64,000 nt of DNA from Fremontodendron californicum (lineage: Eukaryota; Streptophyta; Magnoliopsida; Malvales; Malvaceae). The position numbers and the translations under genes are program-made. The DNA is taken from positions 36,093,145-36,157,144 of the forward strand of contig JAULJL010000001.1 of NCBI GenBank assembly GCA_030761205.1. The letters are read 5' to 3'. Below are positions 49,219 through 61,863 of the stretch, piece by piece. Position 1 is the first letter of the stretch; each line of letters begins with the position of its first letter. A model generated the notes under the pieces. It was not told the DNA's origin, did no database searches, and saw nothing but the letters and a program-made list of their open reading frames with translations.

Positions 49219-50599
49219 TAGGGCTGTTCATTCGGTTAATTCGGTTAATAACCGAACCGAATTAACCAAAACCGAATTAACCGAAATTTTTTACCAATTA
49301 ACCGTTAACCGAACCGAACAAATATTTCGGTTAATTAACCGAACCGAAATTATTTCGGTTAATTCGGTCGGTTTCCGAATTAACCGAAATAAGTAAAAAA
49401 AAATTATGACCAAAATCATTTCTGAGATTCTTACATGCAGTGCCAATAATTCAACAACATATAAATGAATCAAATGTTGCTAAAATGACCAGAATAGAAA
49501 GAACAAAGAAATGTTTTGTAGTTTATTTTGAAAGATGTAAATAAACACAAACACATAAATGGAAAAAATCACATGCCTTCTGTCTTGCATAATTATACAA
49601 GTCATTGACAAATACCCAGAATTTTGTTTGTTCCACCAACAATTGAAAAACAAAAGAAAAATACAAGTAGTTAGTTAATTAGTAGTAAAAAATAGAAAAC
49701 CTCTTCAAATTCCAAAGTTCTCTTTTTCACCTCCCATGTAAAGATAACCCACATGTAAAGATAACCCACATGCTTCTCTCTCTCTCTCTCTCTCGCAAAG
49801 TCCCAAACCTAACCAGTTTAAAGTACTCCAAGAGGCTTTGATTCTGGTGTAAAAAGCCTTAAGTACTGCCATTAAGCCCTCTTAACAAATGAAGACCAAA
49901 ATTTTGTAGTATTTGACTTCTAATTAAGCATAAATCGCGATTAGCATTAAGCCATGTTCCAACAAACAGACCCACAAACAGAGTACAGAGATATCAAATA
50001 TATTTAACATTAAAAACAGGAAAAAAAAAGTGAACGGGATACCTTGAGGGAGAAAGGAGGTGGCTGGAGGCTGTAGGGAGAGCTAGGGGCTGGTCCGGCT
50101 GGAGCCACACGAACGGTTTAAGGTTTCTGATAGTGAAGATTGAAGAAAGTTAGATCGGGAGGTTGTCAGGCTGAATCAAGACTCGAGAGAGTGAAGAAGG
50201 GTTGGGTTTAACCTGAATCGATTTAGCCGTTTAGGGTTGGGTTTAGGATTCTCTGAATTTGATTTTGAAGTCTGAAAGTGAAACTGAAGAAGAAGAGCTA
50301 TCAAACTGAAGAAGAAGAAGTGCTGAATGACAGAGAGGGAGGGCTGCCGCTGCTGTTAGGGTTAGTATTTAGCAAAGGTTATTATCAAAACGCAGAGAGT
50401 AATGTCGTTTTAGGGGAATTTCAGGTAATTCGTGTAATTCGGTTAATTCCGCTTAACCGAACCGAATTAACCGAAAACCGAAATTCTCCTAAACCATTAA
50501 CCGTTAACCGAACCGAATTTAATTCGGTTAACCGATTAACCGAACCGAATTAAAATTCGGTCGGTTAATTCGGTTTTAACCGAAATATGCACAGCCCTA
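49219..50599. mobile_element. hAT-type non-autonomous element with 8-bp TSD
   Basis: GCAACCGG is exactly repeated at 49211-49218 and 50600-50607. Termini are TAGGGCTGTTCAT on the left and, reversed, TAGGGCTGTGCAT on the right. Both ends have clusters of CGGTTAATTCGG / CCGAATTAACCG words, likely transposase-binding subterminal repeats. The middle (49740-50400) is less AT-rich, with a (CT)n run and GAAGAAGAAG stretches, and may be captured leader-like DNA. No transposase. Confidence 0.88.
49774..49796. repeat. (CT)n microsatellite
   Basis: About 11 CT units inside the hAT element. Confidence 0.9.
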
Positions 50600-50607
50600 G
50601 CAACCGG

Positions 50608-52589
50608 ACTGGAGCTCTAGTCATGGATTGGAGCTCCGTGGATGGGGTAATTCCCCTTTTATCCCCTCCACTGTTTTTTTAATTTTTTTAAATTTTAAAA
50701 TCATTTATTTTTTTATTTTAGGTTTTTCATTTATTTATTTTTTAATTTATTTTTTAACATAAATATATTTTTACATTTTTTAATTATTATTTATCATAAA
50801 TATAATTTTAATATATATTTTATTATTTAATATAAATATAAATTTAATTATTTTTAATTATTTATTATATATATACATATTTTAATCTAATACCTTTAAT
50901 CGTCATTTTTCTTATCCATTATTATTCACTTCATCGCCACCGTTGCGTTTGAATCCAAACACATATCCCACCACTGAATTTAATCTCACCGTTGCAGTAT
51001 CCAATCTCACCGTCAGAACTGTTTTTAATCTCACCAGAATTAATCTCATCGTCTATCCAAATAAACTTTTAATAAATTATGTTATATATAATAAAGAAAA
51101 AAATAATGATGAGATGACATGTAAGTCATGTATGATGGATGATATATCATGGTGAGGTGAGAGATTGAGCCAGGTGTTACGTAGAAATCGACGGAAAAGG
51201 GCACCGTTATTGAGATAAAAGGCATAAAACTGCCGTTTAAAAGCAATGGGTTTAATATCGAGAGCAGCTGACAGTTGGACACTGACCTTAACTTAAGTGC
51301 TTCAAAAGAAGATTCTCTCTCTCTTTCTCTCACATTATTTTTTTAATTTCCTTTTAAGCTCCGATTCAGTATATCCCCACCTATTTTATTATAGTATTGA
51401 AAAGGTTAGGACGGTAAATTTTATCCATTGCTTTCTAATTTTAATTATTATTTATAAGTATAATATTTATAAATTATAAGGGATTTTAAGGATTTAGCTC
51501 CCTTTCATTAATTTTCAATGCATTATTTTTTAATATATCTTTAATCATCATTTATGAATATAATTTTTATAATTAATAAATGAGTATTTAATATTTTCAG
51601 TGCATTGCTTTTTAATATATATTTAATCATCATCCATGAATATAATTTTTACAATTAATAAATGAATCTTAAATATGTTAATTATAATGAATAAAAAAAT
51701 AATAGATTAGATCCTAAACGAATCTTGTATATGTGAATATTATTGATTATTGTATTAAAAAATAAAAAATAATGGATTAAATCTTTTATACATGGATGAT
51801 ATTAATTATTTTATTGAAAAATAACACATGAAAGCTCAACTTGTATTGAACATAATTTTTTTTAAGATAAAGTTTACATTTAATATTAATATATTAAAGA
51901 CAAATATTAAATTTATTATTTAATCTTCAGTTGATATCATTTTTTAATGTATTTTTTATTTTTTTTTAAAAGTGAAAAGTAAGAATATTGGGCAAAATAT
52001 TCTTAATTTTGTTAAAAAAAAAAAAAAAAGTAAGATGAGTGTATCAAATACGTGAGTTAGTTAATTGTGTGGCTCACGGATGCACAGGATACAAAAAGTA
52101 CCACACCCAAATATTTTTCTCAGTGACTGCGGAGAGGCGTTAACGTGCGGGGAGGACTTAGTTCTTTAATGTGTGTCCAGAATTGAGATATTTATGGTTA
52201 AAGTACTTATACAGTTTTTATGGTGGCAATTACGATGAAAATATTTGCAATGAGATAAAAAAAAAATTGAAAGAATTAAAAAATATTATGTTTACACAAA
52301 TAAAAAAAAAATATATTTTGAAGGTTTGAATTTTGAGGGTTTTTTTGTTAAGTTAAATATTTAAATATATTTAAAATATATTAGTTTCGTCAATATTATT
52401 TTTATTTAATTTTTAATCAAAAATAATTTCATTTAGCCAAATCCAACATGTTGGAATTGTTTTTTGTCTCAAACTATTAGATTTACTTTGAATTTTTTTC
52501 CTTCATGGTAAAATCTAATTGTTTAGTACTAATTTAAGATCCAAACAACACAAATTTAATCGTTTGAAAACGAAAATAGCCTTAAGTGG
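50608..52589. other. AT-rich intergenic DNA
   Basis: No gene was supported. 49111-49210 and 50608-50680 together look like one older G+C-richer repeat into which the hAT element jumped. Confidence 0.4.
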
Positions 52590-53200
52590 TCTAAAAAAGT
52601 GTCCATGGATCAAGTCGGGACTGGCCAAAGTTCGAACAAATTTTTTTTTGATTGCTCAGGCCCAACTTGGGTCAGTTCGAGTATGAAAGCTCATTTTACT
52701 ATTTAAAATATATTAAAATATTTTATATTAATATTAATATATTTTTATAATTAAATTTAAAATTAAATATTATTTTTATTATTTAAACAGTAATCCTGAT
52801 CAAACCGATCTATATTATTAAAAGCCTATTCCATGTCTAGTCTAATTCGGATCGAGCTTGTCAGGCTGGACGGATAGCATGCCTCGTGGATAGGATAGCT
52901 CGAACATTGTTGAATTTAGCAATAAGATTATCAGGTTGTTGGAAGAATAAACAAAAAATAATTTGAAATAAAATGATAAAGATCGTATTGGGCAGGGCCT
53001 GGGCAGGTATTTTCCTGAGGGTCTGCCCGGATCACTGTTCATAAAATAAATAAATAAAAAATATTTAAATTTAATTATAAAAAAATAAATATATATTTTT
53101 ATTAAGGGTGAACAGTGAATTCGAGCCCGCGGGCCGGGCTTGGGCAAGGAAGTTGAAAAATTTTCGGGTTGTGGCCCTACCCTGCCCTACCCATTAGCAA
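52590..53200. repeat. Dispersed AT-core repeats, copies 3 and 4
   Basis: 52590-52890 (CCATGGATCAAGTCGGGACT ... CTGGACGGATAGC) and 52985-53200 (GGGCAGGCCTGGGC-like ends, CCCGCGGGCCGGGCTTGGGC) share the AT core with 18.3 and 30.7 kb, the second in the opposite orientation. Confidence 0.45.
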
Positions 53201-53729
53201 GTCTAGTGTAAAGTACATTTATTTAATAATAACTTAAAATTAACTAATTTATTTATTTGTTTGTTTGTATATTGTTCATGAACAAATTTTTAATTGTTCG
53301 TGACATTTTCGATTATATGTTAATGAATATGTTTGTTTAATATTCGTGAACCTGTTCATTTAATTTAAATGAACTGAAAACGAACATAATTTTAAAATCC
53401 TTACCGAACACGAGCCAAACACAAACAGACTCAAAAATAAACAAACGAACACGAACAAAGATCGATTCGTCTAAGCCAATTCATTTATAATTCTAATAAT
53501 CAAATTTTTTTATTAAATTTTTTATATTATTATTGCAAATATTAAATACTTTTGATGTTTCACCTTATTTGATAATTGTCCATACTATTCTAAATTAAAC
53601 AAATCAACCAAAAACCAAGAAAAAGAAAAAATAAAAAATAAACTACTTTTACGTAACAAATTTTTGAAACTTGTGCGGAATCAAAGGTTTGCACCGGTTT
53701 GCATTGTAACAATTCTCATTGTAGTAGTC

Positions 53730-54225
53730 ACCAGTTTTTATATTATAATTAAAAGTGTATTTTAATTTTTATACTATAAAAGTAAGTAATTTAATTTTTA
53801 TATGTTTGAAATTGGTATAAAAAAGTAAAATTGATAATGGTGTTAATAGAAAACCATCTACATGCTGACGTGGACATATGAAACTGACAAGATAGATGAC
53901 TTAAAAAAAATGATGACGTGTTAATTTTTTTTAGGTGAAATTTCGAAATTGATATAGTAGATGACTTGAAAAAAAAATGATAAAATATTTTTACGGATAA
54001 GGAAAGAATTTGGGGTAAAAAAATTTATATTTTCTAAATTCTACTTGAGTAAAAAAATTTGACATATCATCATTTTTTTAAGTCATTTTTCTGTCAGTTT
54101 CACATGTCTACATCAATATTTATTTCTTTGCACCAATTTCAAACGCACAAAAATTAAATTACTCACTTATATAATAAAAAGACTAAAACATTTTTTATTA
54201 TAATACAAAGATTATTTAAATATTT
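53730..54225. mobile_element. Long inverted-repeat element (MITE/MULE-like)
   Basis: Arms of about 180 bp are reverse complements: AGTAATTTAATTTTTATATG, GTTTGAAATTGGT and GAAACTGACA recur inverted at 54060-54190. No target duplication or coding region was found. Confidence 0.6.
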
Positions 54226-55196
54226 TAACCGATATTTATCAAACGATGGCGTTACGACCGCTGAAAAAGGATAAACGAATTTCATAAGATTCGTGCACCA
54301 AATTTGGTAACCAAATTAAAAGTTTAAACCATTATTAATCACTTATTAAAATTTCATTATACAGCATAAAAAAGATTTAGTTTTTATTTATTTATATATT
54401 TTTGGTGAAACTTTTAAATTTTATAAGCAGGTTAAGAAATTGATAAATGTTTTCTATTAAGTTAATTTTTAAAATATTTTTTATTATATTTTACATAAAC
54501 ATGTGTCATTCTGCTAGATCTATTGGTGAAGTTTTTAAAATTCATTGACAATATGTTAGATAATTTATAAAAAAAATTCCAATCTATTTTGCTTGTGTAA
54601 ATTGCTTAAGGACAAATATAAATAGGGTTATATTTTATCTTTATGATTTTTTAGCATGCATTTTAATGAATTTATTTTTGATATAATGGCGGCGATTTTT
54701 TTTATAAAAATTTTACAAATTGGTTAAAAAGTTATCATATGTCTATTTTTTTAAAATTTTTTATTATATTTTAAAAATATGTATCATTTTACTAATTCTA
54801 CTTGTATAATCTAATAATTCAATTACTAATGAATGTTATAATTTATTATATATATATATAAAACATGAATGCACGCATATAAACAATTAGCATGATTTAG
54901 ATCCAATAAAAGTTGGATAAGTTTTTTTTAATGATTTATTTTCATTGTTTTTTTTTTACTAGAGAAAAAAAGTTTTCATTGTTTGTTTAATAAAAAATGT
55001 TAATCGGTAGTTCGGTACTTAAAGATAATTTTTAATAAAAAGCATCTTTAATTAATAAATTGTTTTATTTTAAATTTGATGGAAAGTACAATTTTTAAAA
55101 CGAATATTATTTTAACTATCTTTCATCAGTATTAATAAACACCCATTAATCTAATTATTAATCTGATCGAAGATTTGTCTCAATGAATCCCATATT
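54226..55196. other. AT-rich intergenic DNA, nothing recognised
   Basis: Only short frames; includes an (AT)n stretch near 54849. Confidence 0.4.
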
Positions 55197-55199
55197 TAA

Positions 55200-55911
55200 G
55201 GGGGTGTTTGGTATGAGATGATCATCCTCCAAATGAGGGTGATCTATATTTAGTAATTTACATCACCTTATTTATTAGCAATTTAAAAATTCTACACGAC
55301 AGTAATCTTAAATAACTAGGGTGATAAGATCACTGTATTAAGGAGTAATCTAATTCTCATCCAAAAGATGAGAAAGTTTTATCACCATGGGAAAGTAATT
55401 TTTTATGTTATTTTATTATTAATTTGCCCTGATAATAGCAAAAAGAAAAAACATGTGTGAAAAACTGCTAGCTAATCTTTAAGGTAGACCTCTAAACTTG
55501 GCCAAAAATTTGTGATTTTTGTGTTTTAAGGTGAAAATAACAGTAGATTTGTTGCATAATATTTTTGTATTATATCCTTATTATGGTATAAGTTTTGTGT
55601 ATTTTTATCCATAAATAATTTTTGAAAAGCAAAAAACTGAACATTAAAAAGAAAATAAGTGAAAAAATGTCCGTATAAAAAAAAAAAAGAATAATTTTTT
55701 TCTTTTTTAGAAAGATTATTTTGGATATTTTGTATTCGATAATATTTTTTTCTTGTAATACCAAATATTGTAGTTTAATATCATTAGTGATTTATAATGT
55801 CATACCAAACATGGTAATATAAAATCACTAATGATCAAATCACATTGATAGTCTTATCACCATGGTAATTAGATCACCTCGATGATCTTGCAAGTAATAC
55901 CAAACGTTACC
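55200..55911. mobile_element. Tourist-like (PIF/Harbinger) element
   Basis: Flanked by TAA on both sides (55197-55199, 55912-55914). Ends GGGGGTGTTTGGTAT and, reversed, GGTAACGTTTGGTAT share GTTTGGTAT, as in PIF/Harbinger MITEs. GATCA(T/C) words recur near both ends. 712 bp, non-coding. Confidence 0.6.
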
Positions 55912-55914
55912 TAA

Positions 55915-57560
55915 CTAGTATTAGTAATTTGTTTATCTTTAGGCTTCGTTTAGTTGATAATTTTATTATTTATAAAAAAATAAAAAATACAAACCAAAGA
56001 AAAAAAATTCACAAGCAATCTTTCAATCACTTATCCTCCATGTTCTTCTATCTTATTCTTATCAATCACTTGTCACTTGATCTTATAGGTACTATATTTT
56101 TCAAGAAATTCTAAAACCCTAATATTTTGTGTCGATGTTCGATTCACTAGGAATAGTCATTTCATTCTTGATGTATTTTGAATGACTTGTTAATTAAACT
56201 CCGAATAAAATTTTTTTTTTTGCCTTCTAAAAAAAACCTTTTTTATGAACAATTTTGATATTTTATAAAATTTTAAAATATCAGTCATGAGAAGATTAAT
56301 CGGGAGTAATAATCCGAGCAGCACCGCTACTTGCCCGAAAAATGATGAAAACTTGTCGAACAGAGGGACAGGGTATCCATCGTTGAAATTCCCATTGGGC
56401 ATATGTTTTGCTTTTGGACAAGGCTAATTTTTTTATTGTACTATAAAAAAAATTTATGAAGAAACTTTGTTAAGTTTTTTATTTTAGTTTTTATTTGATA
56501 TATTGATATTGAAATTTTTTAATTTCATAAACGGAATTAATAATATACCACATATCTCATTTTTTAGTTAGTTTTTATATTTTTAAATTAATATTACATA
56601 AAAATATGTGTCACCATGCTAACCCTGCTTGTGAAGTCTTAAAACTCTACTGATAGTGAATCAAATAATTTTTTTTCCCCTTCTATGTGTTGACGATGTG
56701 GAAAGGAAATTGGATTAAAATTATGGGATTATTAAAAAATGAGATACGGTATAAATTAAATTTATTCAATCAAAATATTTAAAATAAAATTTGTGTATTT
56801 ATTATGAACTAAGATTTTGTGGTTGTGATTAAATCGCATCAAGGTTTTGGAATAATTTTCACAAAATCGAGCCATGAGATCAAAATTTTTATTTTTTTAA
56901 ATATGGTGAAGGGTATTCCGGATTTAGCATGAGCCTAAGTTTCTCCTTAGATGATTTTAAAGCCACAGTCTTTCACATTAATTTAATGCATTCAAAATTT
57001 TATTCTTATAGTTAGTTGACAATAAAAAAAATTCTTTATCTGTACCAACTAAACTAACATTTTAGGGTTCAAAACTCCTATTATTAAATGTATAAATTTA
57101 TATGTTGTACTTTTTAATTTTTATAATTTAATTAAAAATATAAAAATTAATAAAAGAAAATTATTTTGTATATTTTGATCTTCTTTTTTTAGTAAGAGAT
57201 CGAACATACCATTTGTTTAAGTATATTTTTTATATTTTATAAGAGTTTTTTTTTCAATCAAATTAATTTTACCTTTACCTTAAAAAAATATATATTTTTG
57301 TAATTTTCTCTCTAATTTCAATTTTCTTGGAAACCAAGGTAAACTTGTTTTGGCTTGCGGTAGCAGTAGCAAATCAGGTGGTTCTAGCAGACCACAGTTT
57401 CAACGCCAACAGCCAGAGGCAGCCCCTAAACCTCAATAGTTTACCAATGGGAGTAAAAAAAACAAAAATTACCCTTTTAATTCAACGGTTAAGATCACAA
57501 GATCCAATGCATTTCCTGAAAAGGAAAAATATTCCTGTACCGTCAGATCATCCCATCAAA
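55915..57560. other. AT-rich intergenic DNA
   Basis: No gene was supported. A less AT-rich patch at 57330-57470 (TTGGCTTGCGGTAGCAGTAG) looks like a transposon end but has no partner in the window. Confidence 0.4.
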
Positions 57561-57572
57561 AGATAACGTCCC

Positions 57573-57627
57573 TATAAATATAACCTCAAAAAAAAAAAAA
57601 AAAAAATACAACCCTTCCAAACCCTAG
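57573..57627 (+). promoter_or_regulatory. Probable TATA box and telo-box promoter
   Basis: TATAAATA at 57573-57580 is followed about 40 bp later by AAACCCTAG (57619-57627), a telo-box often found near starts of plant housekeeping genes. A pyrimidine-rich leader follows. It faces the short exon at 57836. Confidence 0.45.
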
Positions 57628-57743
57628 ATCCCCTCTCCTCTCTGGCAAACGAAAAACCTAGATCTCGTCATCTCTTTTACACAGCGGCTATTTTCCCTTC
57701 ACTTTTCCAAAACACTAAAAAAATCTTTTTTTTTCCCTTTAGA

Positions 57744-57840
57744 TCCATTCCATTTCTTTACACATAGAAACAACGGTGGAGGATTCAGTTTGATCTTTTC
57801 TCTTTCGACCTTGTTTCTATGTGTAAAGAGATTTAATGGA
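57744..57840 (+). other. Strong hairpin in the presumed leader
   Basis: 30-nt arms 57744-57773 and 57811-57840 pair over 26 positions, including an unbroken 19-bp stem (TCTTTACACATAGAAACAA), with a 37-nt loop. The second arm contains the ATG of the first exon. Confidence 0.85.
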
Positions 57841-58727
57841 TCGATTAAAAAAAGGTATTGTTTTTTTCTCTTCAAATTGATTGATATTTGTTAAGATCTA
57901 TTATTTCTCTCTAAACAGAGAAAGCGTAGTTTATGATTTATTTAAATATTGCTTTTTTATTAACTGCGTTTCTCTGTTGAAACAGATCCAATCGATCATG
58001 CTTTTCTTCATTGCTTTTTCTTTTCTCTTTTTTTCCATGTTTGAAAATGGTTCATGATACAGTGATTTAATCTAATGTTAGATCTTGTGAGACTGACAAT
58101 AGATTCGGTCATCTGTTTTTGTACGATTTGTTTTGGGTTTGATGATGATCACACTGTAATCAAATCTTAGAACTTATAAGAAATGAACACGTGGGTTTAT
58201 CAGATTGGTGTGTTGGTTTGACTTTTCACTTTTACATTTTCTCCCTAGTTGGATGATTTAATTAAAAAAAATTAAACATGAAATAAATAATTTTAATTTT
58301 AATATTAAATAAATATAAATATAATAAATATTTAATAAAAATATATATTTGATTAAATGATATGATTTTTAAAATTTTATTATACACAATAAAAAAAAAC
58401 TTAAAATTGAGTTTTTCAATTTTTTATAAGTTCAATTGATTTTTCACAAATTTTTAAATTTTTTGATTCTATTACGTATATCGAATCAGACTTGCCTTTA
58501 ATTTTCGATTAAGTTTGTCTGACCTGGCCGAATTGGTCCGTTTTTTCAACATTAGGTTGTACTTTTTTTTCAACATAATTTTTTATTAGTGAGAGTTAAG
58601 TTTTGATATTTTTGCTGTTTTCATTTTATTTTATTTTTTTTAAGTTGGTCATAGAATTAGTATTACTGACATTTGAGCAGCTGCAGAGCTGCTAATGTCT
58701 GGTCTGATTCCAAAGAAATATTGGTAG
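57836..58727 (+). CDS. Unrecognised short spliced reading frame
   Basis: Exon 57836-57854 (MDRLKK) ends at AAAG|GTATTG. It can join in frame to 58681-58727 (AAELLMSGLIPKKYW, stop) after acceptor TTTGAGCAG. The intron is T-rich, as in plant introns. The product would be 21 residues. Alternatively the second exon ends at ATTG|GTAGAA and the gene continued into sequence now replaced by minisatellite repeat B, which starts 26 bp further on. A promoter-like region and a leader hairpin lie upstream. No family was recognised. Confidence 0.35.
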
Positions 58728-58752
58728 AAAATAAAAAGGCTTTTACCATGAT

Positions 58753-60478
58753 TTCTTTAAAATATATTTTTGGTAAGTTTCAAAATTAAAAAATTTAAAT
58801 AGTAAGTTATTAGGTCATCAATTTTTATATATAAATTTGATAAATTATATATAAATATAAAAAAATTACATATAAACATGACAATTGACAAATGTGAAAA
58901 ATTATATATAAACATGACAAATTACATATGATAAATTATATATAAACATAAGAAATTACATGTAAATATGGTAAATTACATATAAACATGACAAACATGA
59001 CAAATTATATATAAACATGACAAATTACATATAAACATGACAAATGACAAATTACATATAAACATGACAAATTACATATAAATATGACTAATTACATATA
59101 AACATGACAAGTTACATATAAAAATGGCAAATTACATATAAATATTAAAAATTACATATAAACATGACAAATATGACAAATTACATATAAACATGACAAA
59201 TTACATATAAACATGACGAATTTACATATAAACATGACGAATTGGCATATAAATATGACAAATTACATATAAACATGATAAATTACATATAATCATGACA
59301 AATAACAAATTACATATAAACATGACGAATTACATATAAACATGATAAATTACATATAAACATGACGAATTACATATAAACATGACAATTTACATATAAA
59401 CATGACAAATTATATATAAACATGACAATTTACATAAATCATTAAAGGATGTTGTCATGTATTTATGTAATTTTTTTACATATAAACATCATCGAAATTA
59501 TATATAAACATGACAAATTACATAAATTATTAAAGGATATTGTCATGTATTTATGTAATTGATAAAAAGTAATCAAAATTTGTCATGTATTTATGTAATT
59601 TTTTTTACATATAAACATGACCAATATTACATATAAACATGACAAATTACATAAATCATTAAAAGATATTATCATGTATTTATGTAATTGAAAAAAAAGA
59701 ATAAAAAATTATCATGTATTTATGTAATTGCATAATACATTATGCTTTGAACTATTTATTTCATTTAATTAATTAAACACATCTCATACAATAATTTTAA
59801 CATATAATATCCAATGATACTTTTATAGCGATATAATGTCACTTTTCTTGAACGCTATTAAAGCCAAGTCTTTAAAACTCTTAAAAACGACTTCAAACTC
59901 ACATAAGTAAATCTCCTTAAATGTATTTCCACAACTATAATATTATGACATAATTTTAGGTTATGAACTTATGAGTGTATTAAAAATGTTTTACTTATTT
60001 TTCTTTTACCATAATTATGGTACTTAACATTTTATTTGGGATGGTTATAAAATGTCCAACATTATTAGCTTTACTTGGTATTGAAAATAAATTTTCATTT
60101 TCTCTTAATTGATTTGATTAAAATATTTTTAAAAATTAATAGATTAAAATCTTAATTAAATACAAAAAAAAAAATAAATATTTTACAAAATTGTAATTTC
60201 CATTCTTTTATTAAAGTTAAATTAGAAAAAAATACATATATATTTTTTTAAATAATAAAAACTTGTTCAACCTAAGCAACTTAATTTGATCCATTACAAA
60301 TACTACTTTATACTTGCTCATCTATTTTTGATAAATAAAAATCAACATTAAAAAAAATTAATTTATCATAAAATTTCTTAATCTAATTACTCACTAAAAT
60401 TACACTGAGTGTATCAAAACTCTAAAAAAAAAGTATCAAGTTACTTTATAACAAATCCTATTATAAATTTACAACTTT
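58753..60478. repeat. Minisatellite-bearing repeat, copy B
   Basis: Homologous to 38145-40597, same orientation, about 20.6 kb away, shorter because its array is shorter and lacks the long reversed segment. Confidence 0.8.
58847..59730. repeat. 20-bp minisatellite array, copy B
   Basis: Units close to ACATATAAACATGACAAATT run in one direction, ending in the same higher-order block (ACATAAATCATTAAAGGAT..., TTGTCATGTATTTATGTAAT). Confidence 0.93.
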
Positions 60479-61231
60479 TGTAGTAAAAAATTTATTTACT
60501 CTTTTAATATATTTACAACTTAATTCATCATGAAAATATAATACAAAATAAAAAACTTGTATTTATAATTATAAAATAATACAAAATTAGCTGTAATTTC
60601 CTAGACTAAGAAAGAATCCAAGCAAAAGCCTAAGAAATAAGTCTTAATCAATGCTATCTTATTACAAATACATCTGGTTTTCGTCATTATAAGAATCCAA
60701 ATTAGCCTCCATAACAGGTTTTGCTTCTCAACTTGATGTGCATATTCATCTACTTCAGGGCATTGGTATAATTAACAAATATAATAAAAATACTAAAATT
60801 GCAAGCTATAATTCAAACTTGTTAAGTAGAGGACAGTTTTTACTTTTCAGTTGCAACTTATTGTCATACAAGCAGCACAGCATTTAAATGTAACATTTTG
60901 AAATTTCAAAAAATTACCAACATTATATATCCAAACAAATTACATTTTCTTTGTGTGTGTGGAAAGTGGAAGTTCACTAATGCAAGCATATCACATTTTA
61001 TAGCTGATTAAGAAAGCCAACAAGATAAAACAACTTCTTCCGGATATCAAACTTTAATCAACCAAAAAGAATATGATATAAACGTACCAAAATCAAGCTT
61101 CCATGTAATATAACAAGAAGAATAGAATTATTATATATTCTCAAAATTTGTTTGAGATCAGGAAATCACTTATACATACTACTTGAATGCCACCATATAC
61201 AAGAAACGAGATTGACTACTAGAGTCCTTAC
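60479..61231. other. Intergenic DNA with one possible coding trace
   Basis: On the - strand near 60760-60680 EVDEYAHQVEKQ and, one frame over, EANLDSYNDENQMYL-stop can be read. They may be a frameshifted C-terminal gene piece; not identified. Confidence 0.3.
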
Positions 61232-61321
61232 ATGGATTTTTGCCAAGGTTCGTGCATCCAGAAAGGCCTTGAGCATCTTCCATAGCATCCGAAACCCAGA
61301 CCCAGCATTCATAATGAAGAT
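61232..61321 (-). pseudogene. Sec14-like (CRAL-TRIO) exon fragment
   Basis: A 90-nt segment from acceptor CTTGCAG|ATCTTC to donor AAATCCAT|GTAAGG reads IFIMNAGSGFRMLWKMLKAF then LDARTLAKIH. It matches the Sec14p-like phosphatidylinositol-transfer domain (NAGxGFRxLWxxVKxFLDPKTxxKIHV), including the usual exon break after KIH. Just upstream DNYP can be read before the acceptor. No other Sec14 exon was found nearby. Confidence 0.72.
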
Positions 61322-61360
61322 CTGCAAGGATAATTATCATTGACACATTGGCTTGAGCTC

Positions 61361-61657
61361 TAAGCACCGAGTTCTCAATTCGTCGGTGACACATGATCCT
61401 ACATTTCGTCGAAGAAAGATGTCAATGAAAAGCCTTAAACCACCAACTTCAAAACTGACAGGGGGGAGATCCTTGACATGTCTTTCAAAACCAATGGGGT
61501 TTCTGATGTTGTACTGGTGCAGACCACATCAGCTTCAGCTGAACAAGCGAGCATCCTTCCTGCTCTAATAACCAACATTCGAGCAGTAGCATGTCAGGTC
61601 TTAGGAAGCTTCATCAAAGCCAGTTCAACAGCAGTAGAGTTAACAGAAACAGCCCCC
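61361..61657 (-). pseudogene. Glutamyl-tRNA reductase (HEMA) fragment
   Basis: The - strand reads AVSVNSTAVELALMKLPK, a TGA, HATARMLVI, then directly ACSAEADVVCTSTTSETP, and after a 1-nt shift HVKDLPPVSFEVGGLRLFID and RRNVGSCVTD. These are collinear with the NADPH-binding region of plant glutamyl-tRNA reductase, the first enzyme of tetrapyrrole synthesis, but about 45 codons (including the nucleotide-binding GAGKMG stretch) are missing between the second and third pieces. Stop, frameshift and deletion make it a dead fragment. It sits 39 bp from the Sec14 exon on the same strand. Confidence 0.8.
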
Positions 61658-61863
61658 AAATAATAATAGAACAGATATTGCCCATCAAGAAAAGAAATTT
61701 TAAACTTCAAGAACAACCACCACTAGCATGTATACAAAAAGCTACATGGTACGCAACTTATCAAACATTCTCATGTGTAAATAAACATCTGAGACAGCTT
61801 CATAATTTTTTTTTACACAAGATGGTAAAAAAAAATCTGTATGAATTAGTATAAAGAGCAAAC

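Noticed and set aside
57327..57566. 79-residue frame near the 57.5 kb promoter
   Set aside because: No family features; it overlaps a patch that looks like a transposon end and the TATA region.
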